Assembly (NCBI GenBank): GCA_009774655.1
Contig: VSOD01000120.1
Location: 1 to 10,021 of the forward strand
Reading direction: 5' to 3'
DNA: 10,021 nucleotides
Source of the DNA: Lachnospiraceae bacterium
Lineage (GTDB): Bacteria > Bacillota_A > Clostridia > Lachnospirales > Lachnospiraceae
Both the position numbers and the translations under genes were made by a program. Positions 1-7,437 of the stretch are shown piece by piece (the stretch's first letter is position 1; each line of letters opens with the position of its first letter). The notes beneath the pieces were generated by a model that was not told the origin of the DNA, ran no database searches, and saw only the letters and a program-made list of their open reading frames with translations.

Positions 1-1
1 G

Positions 2-2005
2 GAGAAGGGCATCATCGGCGTGGTGGCGGATATCATCCAGGCGGAAGCCAGATACGAGACGGCCATTGAGACGGCTTTAGGCGGCAACATCCAGAATATT
101 GTCACGGAGGATGAGGAGACCGCCAAGCGCATGATCGGTTATCTGAAAAAGGCACGGGCGGGCCGTGCCACCTTCCTGCCCCTCACCAGTATTACCCGCC
201 CCCAGGAGTTTAAGAATCCTGACGCCCTGAAGGAAAAAGGCGTAATCGGTATGGCCGACGAGCTGGTAAAGGTGGAGAAGAAATACCGGAACGTGGCGAA
301 AGCGATGTTAGGACGTATCGTGGTGGTGGACAACGTGGACAATGCCGTGAAGATCGCCAGAAAGTTCGATTACGGTATCCGTATGGTTACGCTGGAAGGC
401 GAACTGCTGGTGCCCGGCGGTGCCATCAGCGGCGGCGCTTTCAAGAACAACTCCAATCTGCTGGGCAGACGCCGGGAGATGGAGGAGCTTGGCAGGAAGG
501 TTAAGCAGTACGTGGTGGATATCGACAATCTGTTAAATGATATCGAGCAGACGAAAAGAAACAGGAATAAGCTTCGTCTGGAGATCGAGGATATCAAAGG
601 GCAGCTGCAGCGTAAGTTCATCGAGCAGAATACGGCCAGAATGAGCGTGGCGCAGGCCCGGGAGAAGAAGAGCGAGACGGAGGAAGGCTTCGACGAACTG
701 AAAGTAGAACAGCAGGATATCGAGCTGCAGATCAAGGAGATTCAGGTCAATAAGGATGAAAATTTAAGAGAGCTGGCAGATTCCGAGGCGCTGGAGAAGA
801 ACGTGGAAGCGCAGATCGGCGAATTCCAGAAGCAGCTGGAGGCAAAGCGGGCGGAGGAATCAGAACAGTCGGCCAAAGTATCCGAGTGGGATGTGGAAGT
901 GGAGAAAATGCGCCAGAGCGCGGATTTCCAGAGACAGAATCTGGAACGTGTGGAGGGCGAGATCGCACGCCACAGCGCAGAGCTTAAGGAGGTGCAGGAA
1001 GGTCTGCATCTGGGCAAAGAAGAGGTGGAGCGCAAGAAAGCTAGTATTCTGGAGATCGAGAAGACAATTGCTTCTTCCTACTCCGCCCAGACGGACGCGG
1101 AGACGAAACTGAAAGAGGATATTGCCCTTAAGGAAGAGCTTGCGGGGAAACAGAAGAATTTCTTTGCCACAAGAGAAGAACTGTCCGAGCGGATGACGGC
1201 GCTGGATAAGGAAGTGTACCGTCTCAACAGCCAGCGGGAACGGATGGAAGAGTCCATTGAGTCCCAGATCAACTATATGTGGGACGAATACGAGATCACC
1301 CTCTCCGATGCGGAGTCCATGAAGGATGAGGAGATGAACGATCTGCCCGCCATGAAGAAGGAGATTACGGCGCTGAAAGATGCGATCCGCAAACTGGGGG
1401 ACGTGAATGTCAATGCCATTGAGGATTACAGGAATCTGATGGAGCGTTACACCTTTTTAAAGACCCAGCATGACGATCTGGTGGAAGCGGAGAAAACGCT
1501 TCTGGGGATCATCGAAGAGCTGGACAGCTCCATGCGTAAGCAGTTCAATGAGAAATTCGCACAGATCAACAGAGAGTTCGACAAGGTGTTCAAGGAGCTT
1601 TTCGGCGGCGGTAAGGGAGCGCTTGAGCTGATGGAGGACGAGGACGTGCTGGAGGCGGGCATCCGGATCATTGCACAGCCGCCCGGCAAGAAGCTGGTCA
1701 ACATGATGCAGATGTCCGGTGGGGAGAAGTCCCTGACCGCGATCTGTCTGCTGTTTGCGATCCAGAACTTAAAACCGTCGCCCTTCTGTCTTCTGGACGA
1801 GATAGAGGCGGCGCTGGATGAGAGCAATGTAGGAAGATTTGCCAAGTATCTGCACAAGCTGACGAAGAATACACAGTTTATCGTGATTACCCACAGGCGC
1901 GGCACGATGGAGAAAGCGGACCGCCTCTACGGTATCACGATGCAGGAGAAAGGTGTGTCAACACTGGTAAGCGTAAATTTGATCGATAAGGAATTGGATG
2001 ACTGA
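2..2005 (+). CDS. smc: Chromosome segregation ATPase SMC, C-terminal part (5' end outside window)
   Basis: SMC is the condensin ATPase that, with ScpA and ScpB, compacts and organises the nucleoid. The reading frame is open from the first complete codon at base 2, so the N-terminal head and first coiled-coil arm lie to the left. The fragment starts in the hinge domain (about bases 2-450, ending in a VPGGAISGG motif), continues as a long charged Glu/Lys/Gln-rich coiled coil (about 470-1550), and closes with the C-terminal head. That head holds the ABC signature MSGGEKSLTA (about 1712-1741), Walker B with D-loop FCLLDEIEAALDESN (about 1783-1827) and the switch motif VITHRRGTME (about 1883-1912). 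All ATPase motifs expected in this half are intact. The 667 codons present fit the back half of a family member of about 1,180 residues. The TGA stop shares its last base with the ftsY start. In related bacteria rnc often precedes smc, but that region is not visible here. Confidence 0.97.
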   Translation, partial: EKGIIGVVADIIQAEARYETAIETALGGNIQNIVTEDEETAKRMIGYLKKARAGRATFLPLTSITRPQEFKNPDALKEKGVIGMADELVKVEKKYRNVAKAMLGRIVVVDNVDNAVKIARKFDYGIRMVTLEGELLVPGGAISGGAFKNNSNLLGRRREMEELGRKVKQYVVDIDNLLNDIEQTKRNRNKLRLEIEDIKGQLQRKFIEQNTARMSVAQAREKKSETEEGFDELKVEQQDIELQIKEIQVNKDENLRELADSEALEKNVEAQIGEFQKQLEAKRAEESEQSAKVSEWDVEVEKMRQSADFQRQNLERVEGEIARHSAELKEVQEGLHLGKEEVERKKASILEIEKTIASSYSAQTDAETKLKEDIALKEELAGKQKNFFATREELSERMTALDKEVYRLNSQRERMEESIESQINYMWDEYEITLSDAESMKDEEMNDLPAMKKEITALKDAIRKLGDVNVNAIEDYRNLMERYTFLKTQHDDLVEAEKTLLGIIEELDSSMRKQFNEKFAQINREFDKVFKELFGGGKGALELMEDEDVLEAGIRIIAQPPGKKLVNMMQMSGGEKSLTAICLLFAIQNLKPSPFCLLDEIEAALDESNVGRFAKYLHKLTKNTQFIVITHRRGTMEKADRLYGITMQEKGVSTLVSVNLIDKELDD

Positions 2006-2964
2006 TGAGTGAAGAGAAGAAGGGTTTTTTCAGAAGATTAAAAGAGGGACTGACAAAGACGAGGAACAATATCGTTCACGGGATCGATTCCGTGTTTAAC
2101 GGATTTTCCAACATAGATGATGATTTCTATGAAGAACTGGAAGAGATTCTGATCATGGGCGATATCGGGGTACAGGCCACCGAGGCGATTCTGGAGCGGC
2201 TGCGGGAGCAGGTGAAGGAGAACCATATCAAGGAACCGGCAGACTGCAAGTCCTTTCTGATTCAGAATATCAAGGAGCAGATGCAGGTGCAGGAGACGGC
2301 CTATGTCTTCGAGGAAAGACAGTCTGTTGTACTGGTGATCGGCGTCAACGGCGTGGGCAAGACCACCACCGTGGGCAAGCTGGCCGGGAAACTGAAAGGG
2401 CAGGGAAGGCGGGTGCTGATCGCGGCGGCAGATACTTTCCGTGCGGCGGCAGGCGAACAGCTGAGTGAATGGGCGGACCGTGCAGGGGTGGATATGATCG
2501 GCGGCAGCGAGGGCTCCGACCCCGCCAGTGTGATCTTCGATGCGGTGAATGCGGCGAAGGCGAGGAATATCGACGTGCTCTTATGCGATACGGCGGGCAG
2601 GCTGCACAATAAGAAGAACCTGATGGAGGAGCTTAAGAAGATCAACCGGATCATCGACAGAGAGTTTCCGGATGCCCACCGGGAGAATCTGGTGGTGCTT
2701 GACGCCACCACCGGCCAGAATGCGCTGCAGCAGGCGAAGGAGTTCGGCGAGGTGGCGGACTTGACGGGCATTATCCTGACCAAGATGGACGGTACGGCCA
2801 AGGGAGGCATTGCGGTGGCGATCCAGTCGCAGCTGCAGATTCCGGTCAAGTATATCGGCGTCGGGGAGACCATAGAAGATCTGCAGAAGTTCGACGCGGA
2901 CCAGTTTGTGGATGCGCTGTTTTCGGTGGATCAGACTGCCGGGGAAGAGGAAGAAGAGCGCTGA
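2005..2964 (+). CDS. ftsY: Signal recognition particle receptor FtsY
   Basis: FtsY is the SRP receptor GTPase. It pairs with Ffh at the membrane to hand ribosome-nascent-chain complexes to the SecYEG translocon. The 319-residue protein has a short charged N-terminus, an N domain (about residues 15-95) and an NG-type GTPase domain. Visible motifs are the P-loop GVNGVGKTT (113-121), DTFRAAAGEQL (143-153), DTAGR (195-199), TKMDG (259-263) and GVGE (285-288). The long acidic A domain of E. coli FtsY is absent, which is usual for Firmicutes, and the C-terminus ends in an acidic EEEEER run. The ATG overlaps the smc stop (TGATG), so translation is probably coupled to smc. An AAGGAA at 1988-1993 could act as a rather distant ribosome-binding site. 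All catalytic motifs are intact. Confidence 0.97.
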   Translation: MSEEKKGFFRRLKEGLTKTRNNIVHGIDSVFNGFSNIDDDFYEELEEILIMGDIGVQATEAILERLREQVKENHIKEPADCKSFLIQNIKEQMQVQETAYVFEERQSVVLVIGVNGVGKTTTVGKLAGKLKGQGRRVLIAAADTFRAAAGEQLSEWADRAGVDMIGGSEGSDPASVIFDAVNAAKARNIDVLLCDTAGRLHNKKNLMEELKKINRIIDREFPDAHRENLVVLDATTGQNALQQAKEFGEVADLTGIILTKMDGTAKGGIAVAIQSQLQIPVKYIGVGETIEDLQKFDADQFVDALFSVDQTAGEEEEER

Positions 2965-3035
2965 GAAGCGATTGGTTGAAGGAAGTGCGGAAGGGTATTT
3001 TTACAGGGGACGGGAAAGGAGCAAAGAGACAGGCG

Positions 3036-4253
3036 ATGAAGGAATTGTCATTGGATAAGTTCGAGGAGGCATATGAGATCGTCAAGGAGGTGGCATCCGA
3101 GACGAAGCTGATCTACAGCGATCATTTCAGTGCGCGGACAGGGAACAAGGTGTATCTGAAACCGGAGAACATGCAGCTGACGGGGGCCTATAAGCTGCGG
3201 GGCGCCTATTATAAGATCAGTACGCTGTCGGACGAAGAACGGGCGAAGGGGCTGATCACGGCGTCGGCCGGGAACCATGCGCAGGGCGTGGCCTATGCGG
3301 CGAAGTGCTACGGCGTGAAGGCGGTGATCGTGATGCCCACGACCACGCCGCTGATCAAGGTGAACAGGACGAAAGGTTACGGCGCGGAGGTGGTGCTGTA
3401 CGGCGACGTGTACGACGAGGCCTGTGCCAGAGCCTATGAACTGGCGGCAGAGAACGGGTATACTTTTGTGCATCCTTTTGACGATCTGGACGTGGCTACG
3501 GGACAGGGCACCATCGCCATGGAGATCATCAAGGAACTGCCGCTGGTGGACTATATTCTGGTGCCGGTGGGCGGCGGCGGACTGGCTACCGGTGTGTCTA
3601 CACTGGCCAAACTTTTAAATCCCAAGATCAAGGTGATCGGCGTGGAGCCGGCAGGGGCCAACTGTCTGCAGGAATCCGTGCGGGCCGGCAAGGTGACGAC
3701 GCTGGAGAAGGTCAACACCATCGCGGACGGCACGGCGGTCAAGACACCGGGCACGGACATTTTCCCTTATCTTAAGGAAAATCTGGACGACATCATCACG
3801 GTGGGGGATGAGGAGCTGGTGGTCTCTTTCCTCGACATGGTGGAGAATCATAAGATGGTCGTGGAGAACTCCGGTCTGCTGACGGTGGCGGCCCTGAAGC
3901 ATCTGGATGTGAAGAATAAAAAGGTCGTGGCGATTCTCAGCGGCGGCAATATGGACGTGATCACCATGTCCTCTGTGGTGCAGCAGGGCCTTGTGCTGCG
4001 GGACCGGATTTTCTCGGTATCCGTGCTTCTGCCGGATAAGCCGGGCGAGCTGTCCAGAGTGGCGGACGTGATCGCGAAGCAAAACGGCAATGTGATCAAG
4101 TTAGAGCATAACCAGTTCGTCTCCATCAACCGCAATGCGGAGGTGGAGCTGCGCATCACCATGGAGGCCTTCGGGACGGAACATAAGAACCAGATCATAT
4201 CATCGCTGCAGCAAAACGGCTACCAGCCGAAGCTGATCCGGGCCAGCATCTGA
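3036..4253 (+). CDS. ilvA: Threonine ammonia-lyase with C-terminal ACT domain
   Basis: This PLP enzyme deaminates L-threonine to 2-oxobutanoate and ammonia, feeding isoleucine synthesis or threonine catabolism. In the 405-residue protein the PLP lysine is K53 in TGAYKLRGA. The SAGNHAQG loop is at 77-84, the glycine-rich phosphate-binding loop GGGGLATG at 179-186 and LSGGN at 301-305. A C-terminal ACT domain (about 325-405) begins FSVSVLLPDKPGELSRV and probably senses an amino acid. Length and the single short ACT domain match the roughly 400-residue bacterial form rather than the longer E. coli IlvA, so biosynthetic and catabolic (TdcB-like) roles cannot be separated. I chose the ATG at 3036 because the protein then starts like known relatives. 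A TTG at 2976 would add 20 residues with no homologous look. AAAGGAG at 3015-3021 is the nearest ribosome-binding site, somewhat distant at 14 bases. It lies 71 bases after ftsY with no terminator between, so it is probably co-transcribed. Confidence 0.93.
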   Translation: MKELSLDKFEEAYEIVKEVASETKLIYSDHFSARTGNKVYLKPENMQLTGAYKLRGAYYKISTLSDEERAKGLITASAGNHAQGVAYAAKCYGVKAVIVMPTTTPLIKVNRTKGYGAEVVLYGDVYDEACARAYELAAENGYTFVHPFDDLDVATGQGTIAMEIIKELPLVDYILVPVGGGGLATGVSTLAKLLNPKIKVIGVEPAGANCLQESVRAGKVTTLEKVNTIADGTAVKTPGTDIFPYLKENLDDIITVGDEELVVSFLDMVENHKMVVENSGLLTVAALKHLDVKNKKVVAILSGGNMDVITMSSVVQQGLVLRDRIFSVSVLLPDKPGELSRVADVIAKQNGNVIKLEHNQFVSINRNAEVELRITMEAFGTEHKNQIISSLQQNGYQPKLIRASI

Positions 4254-4269
4254 CACCGGTATCTGACAC
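4248..4269 (+). repeat. Short direct repeat spanning the ilvA stop
   Basis: ATCTGACAC occurs at 4248-4256 and again at 4261-4269, a 13-base period. The first copy contains the ilvA stop codon. Similar CCGG bases follow each copy, suggesting a small local duplication. No function is evident. Confidence 0.5.
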
Positions 4270-4315
4270 GCCGGGCAGGCGGACTTACGGACTGAAAACG
4301 AAATAGAGACGACAG

Positions 4316-4342
4316 GATCCGCATGGTTTTTCTGTGCGGATC
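4316..4342 (+). terminator. Hairpin downstream of ilvA, possible weak terminator
   Basis: GATCCGCA (4316-4323) and TGCGGATC (4335-4342) form a perfect 8-base-pair stem around an 11-base T-rich loop. It lies 63 bases past the ilvA stop and before the next gene, as expected for the end of the smc-ftsY-ilvA transcript. The following bases (TTATGGATTTTG) are only partly T-rich, so this is not a classic intrinsic terminator. It may be a weak terminator or an mRNA-stabilising hairpin. Confidence 0.4.
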
Positions 4343-4446
4343 TTATGGATTTTGTGCAGGCGGTTTGACAGGATACGTAGTCATGAAATGAAGGGAATGC
4401 GGTTACACTATAGGAGAAGATGAGTTTAGCCCGCTGACTGTGGCAT

Positions 4447-4456
4447 GAGGGGAAGG
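4447..4456 (+). promoter_or_regulatory. Ribosome-binding site deciding the yitT-family start
   Basis: The purine run GAGGGGAAGG lies six bases before the ATG at 4463. It overlaps the codons right after an upstream in-frame ATG at 4445, which itself lacks such a site. It therefore favours 4463 (or the adjacent ATG at 4466) as the true start. Confidence 0.55.
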
Positions 4457-4462
4457 CAGAGC

Positions 4463-5347
4463 ATGATGGAAAATAAAAAAAATTCAAAAAAAAGCAAGAC
4501 AGAATGGGTAAAGAAATATATTATTATAACAGTGGCGACTTTTGTCTATGCTGTAGCGCTTAGTTTTTTTATCGATCCCAATGACATGGCGCCGGGCGGG
4601 CTTACCGGCGTGGCGATCATTTTGAGCAGACTGGTGCCGGTCAGTACCGGTACTCTGATTCTGTTGTTAAATATTCCGATTCTGGTCTTTGGCGTGTGGA
4701 AATTCGGGATCGGTCTGACCATCTCGACGATCTATGCCACGGTATCGATTTCCTTTTTTACCAATATGTTATCAGGCGTGGAGGCGGCTACCGATGATAT
4801 ACTGTTGGCAGCGGTGGCGGGCGGTATTATACAGGCAATCGCCATCGGTGTGATCTTCCGGGCCGGGGCGACCAGTGGCGGTGTGGATATCATCGTCAAG
4901 GCGCTTAAGTTAAAACTGCCGCATCTGAAGACGGGTAATCTTTTCCTGATGATAGATGCCACGGTGGTGACACTGTCGGGGATCGTCTTTCGGGATGTCA
5001 GCGCTGCGCTGTATGCGGCGGTGGCGGTAGGGTGCTGCTCGGTGGCCATGGACGTGGTGCTCTACGGACGGGACGAGGCGAAACTTCTCTATATCATCAG
5101 TGACAGGCCGGAGCGGATCACACAGCGGCTGTTGGAGGATCTGGATGTGGGTACTACCTATATCAACGGGCAGGGCGCCTACAGCGGCAATGAGAAGCGG
5201 GTGATCATGTGTGCGATGAAGAAGACGGTATTTCCGAGAGCGGAGGAGATCGTGAGGGAGGAAGATGCGAATTCCTTTATGATCGTGACCAGCGCCACGG
5301 AGATTTTCGGGGAAGGTTATAAGAGCTATTTTGGCGAGCGGATTTAA
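4463..5347 (+). CDS. YitT family membrane protein (DUF161 plus DUF2179)
   Basis: This is a polytopic inner-membrane protein of the YitT family, common in multiple copies in Firmicutes; its transported substrate, if any, is not established. The 294-residue product begins with a Lys/Asn-rich cytosolic stretch. Hydrophobic segments follow at about 18-37, 63-79, 82-101, 112-133, 158-177 and 181-200. Family-typical motifs are DPNDMAPGGLTGVA (38-51) and FRAGATSGGVDII (132-144). The soluble C-terminal domain (about 210-294, with GQGAYSGNEKRVIMCA at 236-251) matches DUF2179. I start at 4463 rather than 4445 because of the purine-rich site at 4447-4456. The 5' coding end is notably A-rich compared with the rest of the gene. 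The GH25 gene follows 33 bases later on the same strand with no terminator, so the two are probably co-transcribed. Confidence 0.92.
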   Translation: MMENKKNSKKSKTEWVKKYIIITVATFVYAVALSFFIDPNDMAPGGLTGVAIILSRLVPVSTGTLILLLNIPILVFGVWKFGIGLTISTIYATVSISFFTNMLSGVEAATDDILLAAVAGGIIQAIAIGVIFRAGATSGGVDIIVKALKLKLPHLKTGNLFLMIDATVVTLSGIVFRDVSAALYAAVAVGCCSVAMDVVLYGRDEAKLLYIISDRPERITQRLLEDLDVGTTYINGQGAYSGNEKRVIMCAMKKTVFPRAEEIVREEDANSFMIVTSATEIFGEGYKSYFGERI

Positions 5348-5380
5348 GGATGACGGATTTTTCAAAGATAGGAGAAACGT

Positions 5381-6511
5381 ATGCAGGAAATGAATTTGCG
5401 GAGTAAGAGACATAAGAAAAAGCGCAGGAGAAGCGAGAATGGAATCCTGGTGGGATCGATCATACTTTGTCTGGTGACTTTGACGGCTATTACGATCACG
5501 CTGATCATGGTATTTCGCTATCGGGCTATCCAGATGGAAAATACGGTGGTCATGAATGAGCTGGAGTCTGTGCGGATGGATGAGACGGTCACTTACACGC
5601 AGGGCGAGGTGGACGCTATGATCGCCAACGCAGTGACGCAGACAGCCGACGAGACGACGCAGGCGGTACAGTCTGATTTTCTGGATAAATTAAAAGAACT
5701 GATGTTGAACGGTGACGGGACGCTTGCCATGCTCCGTTATTTCTATCCGGATGAGATCGTGGTGGCAGATGCGGGGGAGTATCACTTTTTTCCCATATCC
5801 GATGATCTGGCACGGCATACATACGATCTGGAGAAGTTTGTCAGGAACGGCGATCAGGTCATGAACTATTATGACAACAGTCAGTGGATTTCCCGCAAGG
5901 GGATTGACGTGTCGAAATATCAGGAGGAGATCGACTGGGAGCTGGTGGCCGGCGACGGCGTGGAATATGCCTTCATCCGTCTGGGGCTCAGAGGATACAC
6001 GAAGGGTGAGATTCAGGAGGATGAGAATTTCAAGGACAACATTAAAGGCGCGCTGAACAATGATATCGGTGTCGGCGTATATTTCTTCACGCAGGCGGTC
6101 AGTGTGGAGGAGGCGGAAGAAGAGGCGCAGTTCGTGCTGGATGCGCTGGAGCCTTACCCGATCGACTATCCGGTGGTCATTGATGTGGAGGCGGTCTCCA
6201 ATACCAGCGCCAGAACGAAGGATCTGACGAAGGAGGAGCGGACGCGCTACTGCATCGCCTTTTGTGAGAAGATCAGGGAGGCGGGCTATACGCCGATGAT
6301 CTACGGCAATATGAAGACATTCATGATAATGCTTGATCTGGCACAGCTGGAGGCGTATGACAAATGGGTTGCTTTCTATGACGAACCGATGTATTATCCC
6401 TATGCCTTTAAGATCTGGCAGTATACGGATGAGGGCAAAGTTGCAGGGATCGAAGGGAATGTGGATCTGAATATCAGCTTTGAAGAGGCAGACGGCGTGC
6501 AGGACGAGTAA
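5381..6511 (+). CDS. Membrane-anchored GH25 lysozyme-like muramidase
   Basis: GH25 enzymes hydrolyse the N-acetylmuramic acid to N-acetylglucosamine bond of peptidoglycan. The 376-residue protein has a very basic cytosolic N-terminus (residues 7-17, RSKRHKKKRRR), one membrane segment (about 22-46) and no signal-peptidase-like site. It should therefore be a type II membrane protein with its catalytic domain outside. Residues 47-170 form a linker or stalk of unknown fold. The GH25 domain spans about 172-370. Expected catalytic acids are D176 in KGIDVSKYQ and D268/E270 in VVIDVEAV. The domain closes with IWQYTD (345-350) and GNVDLN (359-364), which are typical of the family. AGGAGAA at 5370-5376 supports the ATG at 5381. 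Anchoring suggests cell-wall remodelling rather than a secreted or phage lysin; no holin or phage gene is nearby. The catalytic motifs look intact. Confidence 0.92.
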   Translation: MQEMNLRSKRHKKKRRRSENGILVGSIILCLVTLTAITITLIMVFRYRAIQMENTVVMNELESVRMDETVTYTQGEVDAMIANAVTQTADETTQAVQSDFLDKLKELMLNGDGTLAMLRYFYPDEIVVADAGEYHFFPISDDLARHTYDLEKFVRNGDQVMNYYDNSQWISRKGIDVSKYQEEIDWELVAGDGVEYAFIRLGLRGYTKGEIQEDENFKDNIKGALNNDIGVGVYFFTQAVSVEEAEEEAQFVLDALEPYPIDYPVVIDVEAVSNTSARTKDLTKEERTRYCIAFCEKIREAGYTPMIYGNMKTFMIMLDLAQLEAYDKWVAFYDEPMYYPYAFKIWQYTDEGKVAGIEGNVDLNISFEEADGVQDE

Positions 6512-6523
6512 ATTAAAATACAG

Positions 6524-6553
6524 TTGTTTTCGGGCAGGGGTTCATGATAAAAT
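6524..6553 (+). promoter_or_regulatory. Candidate sigma-A promoter for the DUF1905/C39-like gene
   Basis: TTGTTT (6524-6529) and TAAAAT (6548-6553) are separated by 18 bases, each close to the vegetative consensus. The -10 box lies 36 bases before the ATG at 6590. This would let the gene be expressed independently of the upstream yitT-family and GH25 genes. It is called from sequence resemblance only. Confidence 0.45.
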
Positions 6554-6589
6554 AAGAGCAGTTAAAATTGCAGAAAGGCGGGGTTATCA

Positions 6590-7258
6590 ATGAAATACGA
6601 ATTTGAAGGAACGGTGGAATTCCGTGAGAATGAGAACACGATCGCGGTGCCCTTTAATGTATGGGAAGTGTGTGAGAAGGTGGGAGACGCGCCGGTCAGG
6701 GTGTGCTTTGACGACGTCTGCTTTATATGTGATCTGGTGCCGAAGGGACAGGGGTATTATGATATTCCGGTCAATCCGGATACGCTGTCCAAGGTGGAGC
6801 TGGGCAAGAAGTATCTGATCTCGATCGAGATCGTGGGCAATGTGGTGAGCATGGGAGGCAGTCCCTACAGCACGGAACATCCGATCCGTAAGATCGACAG
6901 CGTGGATCTGGTGACGCAGCCCTGGGACGGTCTGTGCGGACAGGCCTGCATAGCCATGATTGCGGGTACTTCGCTGGATGAAGCATGTGATATCATGAAG
7001 TGCCGTGAGTGGCAGGCGAACATGAGCAAGATGATTGCCACGCTGGAGTATTTGGGAATTCGTCATGCGGACAAGATCGTCTATACGCTGGGCAAGCATG
7101 TGGAGCTGCCGCACTGCTGCATCATCATGGAGAAGATGGGCAGATACAGTCATTATCTGGTAGGATTTGACGGCCATTACTACGAGCCGAACCAGGGTGT
7201 GCTGAAAGAGTTCGATCTGAGTAAGATGGTGGGGTATCTGGAGATCGTTACAGCGTAA
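6590..7258 (+). CDS. Putative DUF1905-like / C39-like cysteine peptidase fusion protein
   Basis: I recognise no named gene. Residues 1-85 resemble the DUF1905 beta-barrel domain: a YEFEGTVEF start, a VPFNVWE segment, PVRVCFDDV, then LVPKGQGYYDIPV and a closing GKKYLISIEI strand. Residues 105-222 resemble papain-like C39 peptidases. Q110 lies exactly six residues before C116 in QPWDGLCGQACIAMIAG, the usual oxyanion-Gln/catalytic-Cys spacing. H188 starts HYLVGFDG, and a YEPN turn at 198-201 sits where C39 enzymes usually have Asp-Pro. There is no signal peptide or membrane segment, so it should be cytosolic. It is rich in cysteine (10 of 222), including C39, C44 and C47 close together. AAAGG (6574-6578) and GGGG (6580-6583) precede the ATG. 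The substrate is unknown; it could be a peptidase, an isopeptidase or an inactive binding domain. A strong terminator follows. Confidence 0.8.
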   Translation: MKYEFEGTVEFRENENTIAVPFNVWEVCEKVGDAPVRVCFDDVCFICDLVPKGQGYYDIPVNPDTLSKVELGKKYLISIEIVGNVVSMGGSPYSTEHPIRKIDSVDLVTQPWDGLCGQACIAMIAGTSLDEACDIMKCREWQANMSKMIATLEYLGIRHADKIVYTLGKHVELPHCCIIMEKMGRYSHYLVGFDGHYYEPNQGVLKEFDLSKMVGYLEIVTA

Positions 7259-7265
7259 AATAACC

Positions 7266-7310
7266 GCCTGACAGCAGGAGTCGAGAGATGAAAGCTGTCG
7301 GGCTTTTTTT
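7266..7310 (+). terminator. Intrinsic terminator after the DUF1905/C39-like gene
   Basis: GCCTGACAGC (7266-7275) pairs with GCTGTCGGGC (7294-7303) as a 10-base-pair stem with one G-T wobble and an 18-base loop. Seven T residues follow directly at 7304-7310. It starts eight bases after the stop codon and ends the plus-strand block. Confidence 0.88.
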
Positions 7311-7344
7311 AACAATTCAAGGCGGCGCCGGACAAATTGAGCAT

Positions 7345-7380
7345 AAAAAGATGCGGGACAGGCGATTCCCATCCCGCATT
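7345..7380 (-). terminator. Intrinsic terminator of the glgCD operon
   Basis: ATGCGGGA (7351-7358) and TCCCGCAT (7372-7379) form a perfect 8-base-pair stem with a 13-base loop. Read leftward, the stem is followed after one base by five T residues (plus-strand A run 7345-7349). It lies about 58 bases past the glgD stop. A T-rich stretch on the other side may also let it stop rightward read-through. Confidence 0.8.
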
Positions 7381-7437
7381 TTCACTTTTTGTGTAAGAAA
7401 GCAGATCCACAGCCGGCTATCCGGGCCGGACGAAATC

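Noticed and set aside
2976..3035. TTG start at 2976 for ilvA
   Set aside because: It would add 20 residues unlike the family N-terminus and has no convincing ribosome-binding site; ATG 3036 gives the usual length.
4365..4393. Possible promoter from TTGACA at 4365-4370
   Set aside because: No acceptable -10 hexamer lies 16-18 bases downstream; the nearest TACACT (4404-4409) is 33 bases away.
5381..6511. GH25 gene as a phage endolysin
   Set aside because: There is no holin, tail or integrase gene nearby, it has an N-terminal membrane anchor, and its neighbours are housekeeping genes.
6587..7372. Minus-strand open frame (261 codons) opposite the DUF1905/C39-like gene
   Set aside because: It covers the complement of a gene with a good start, ribosome-binding site and terminator, and runs through that terminator. 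It is a shadow.
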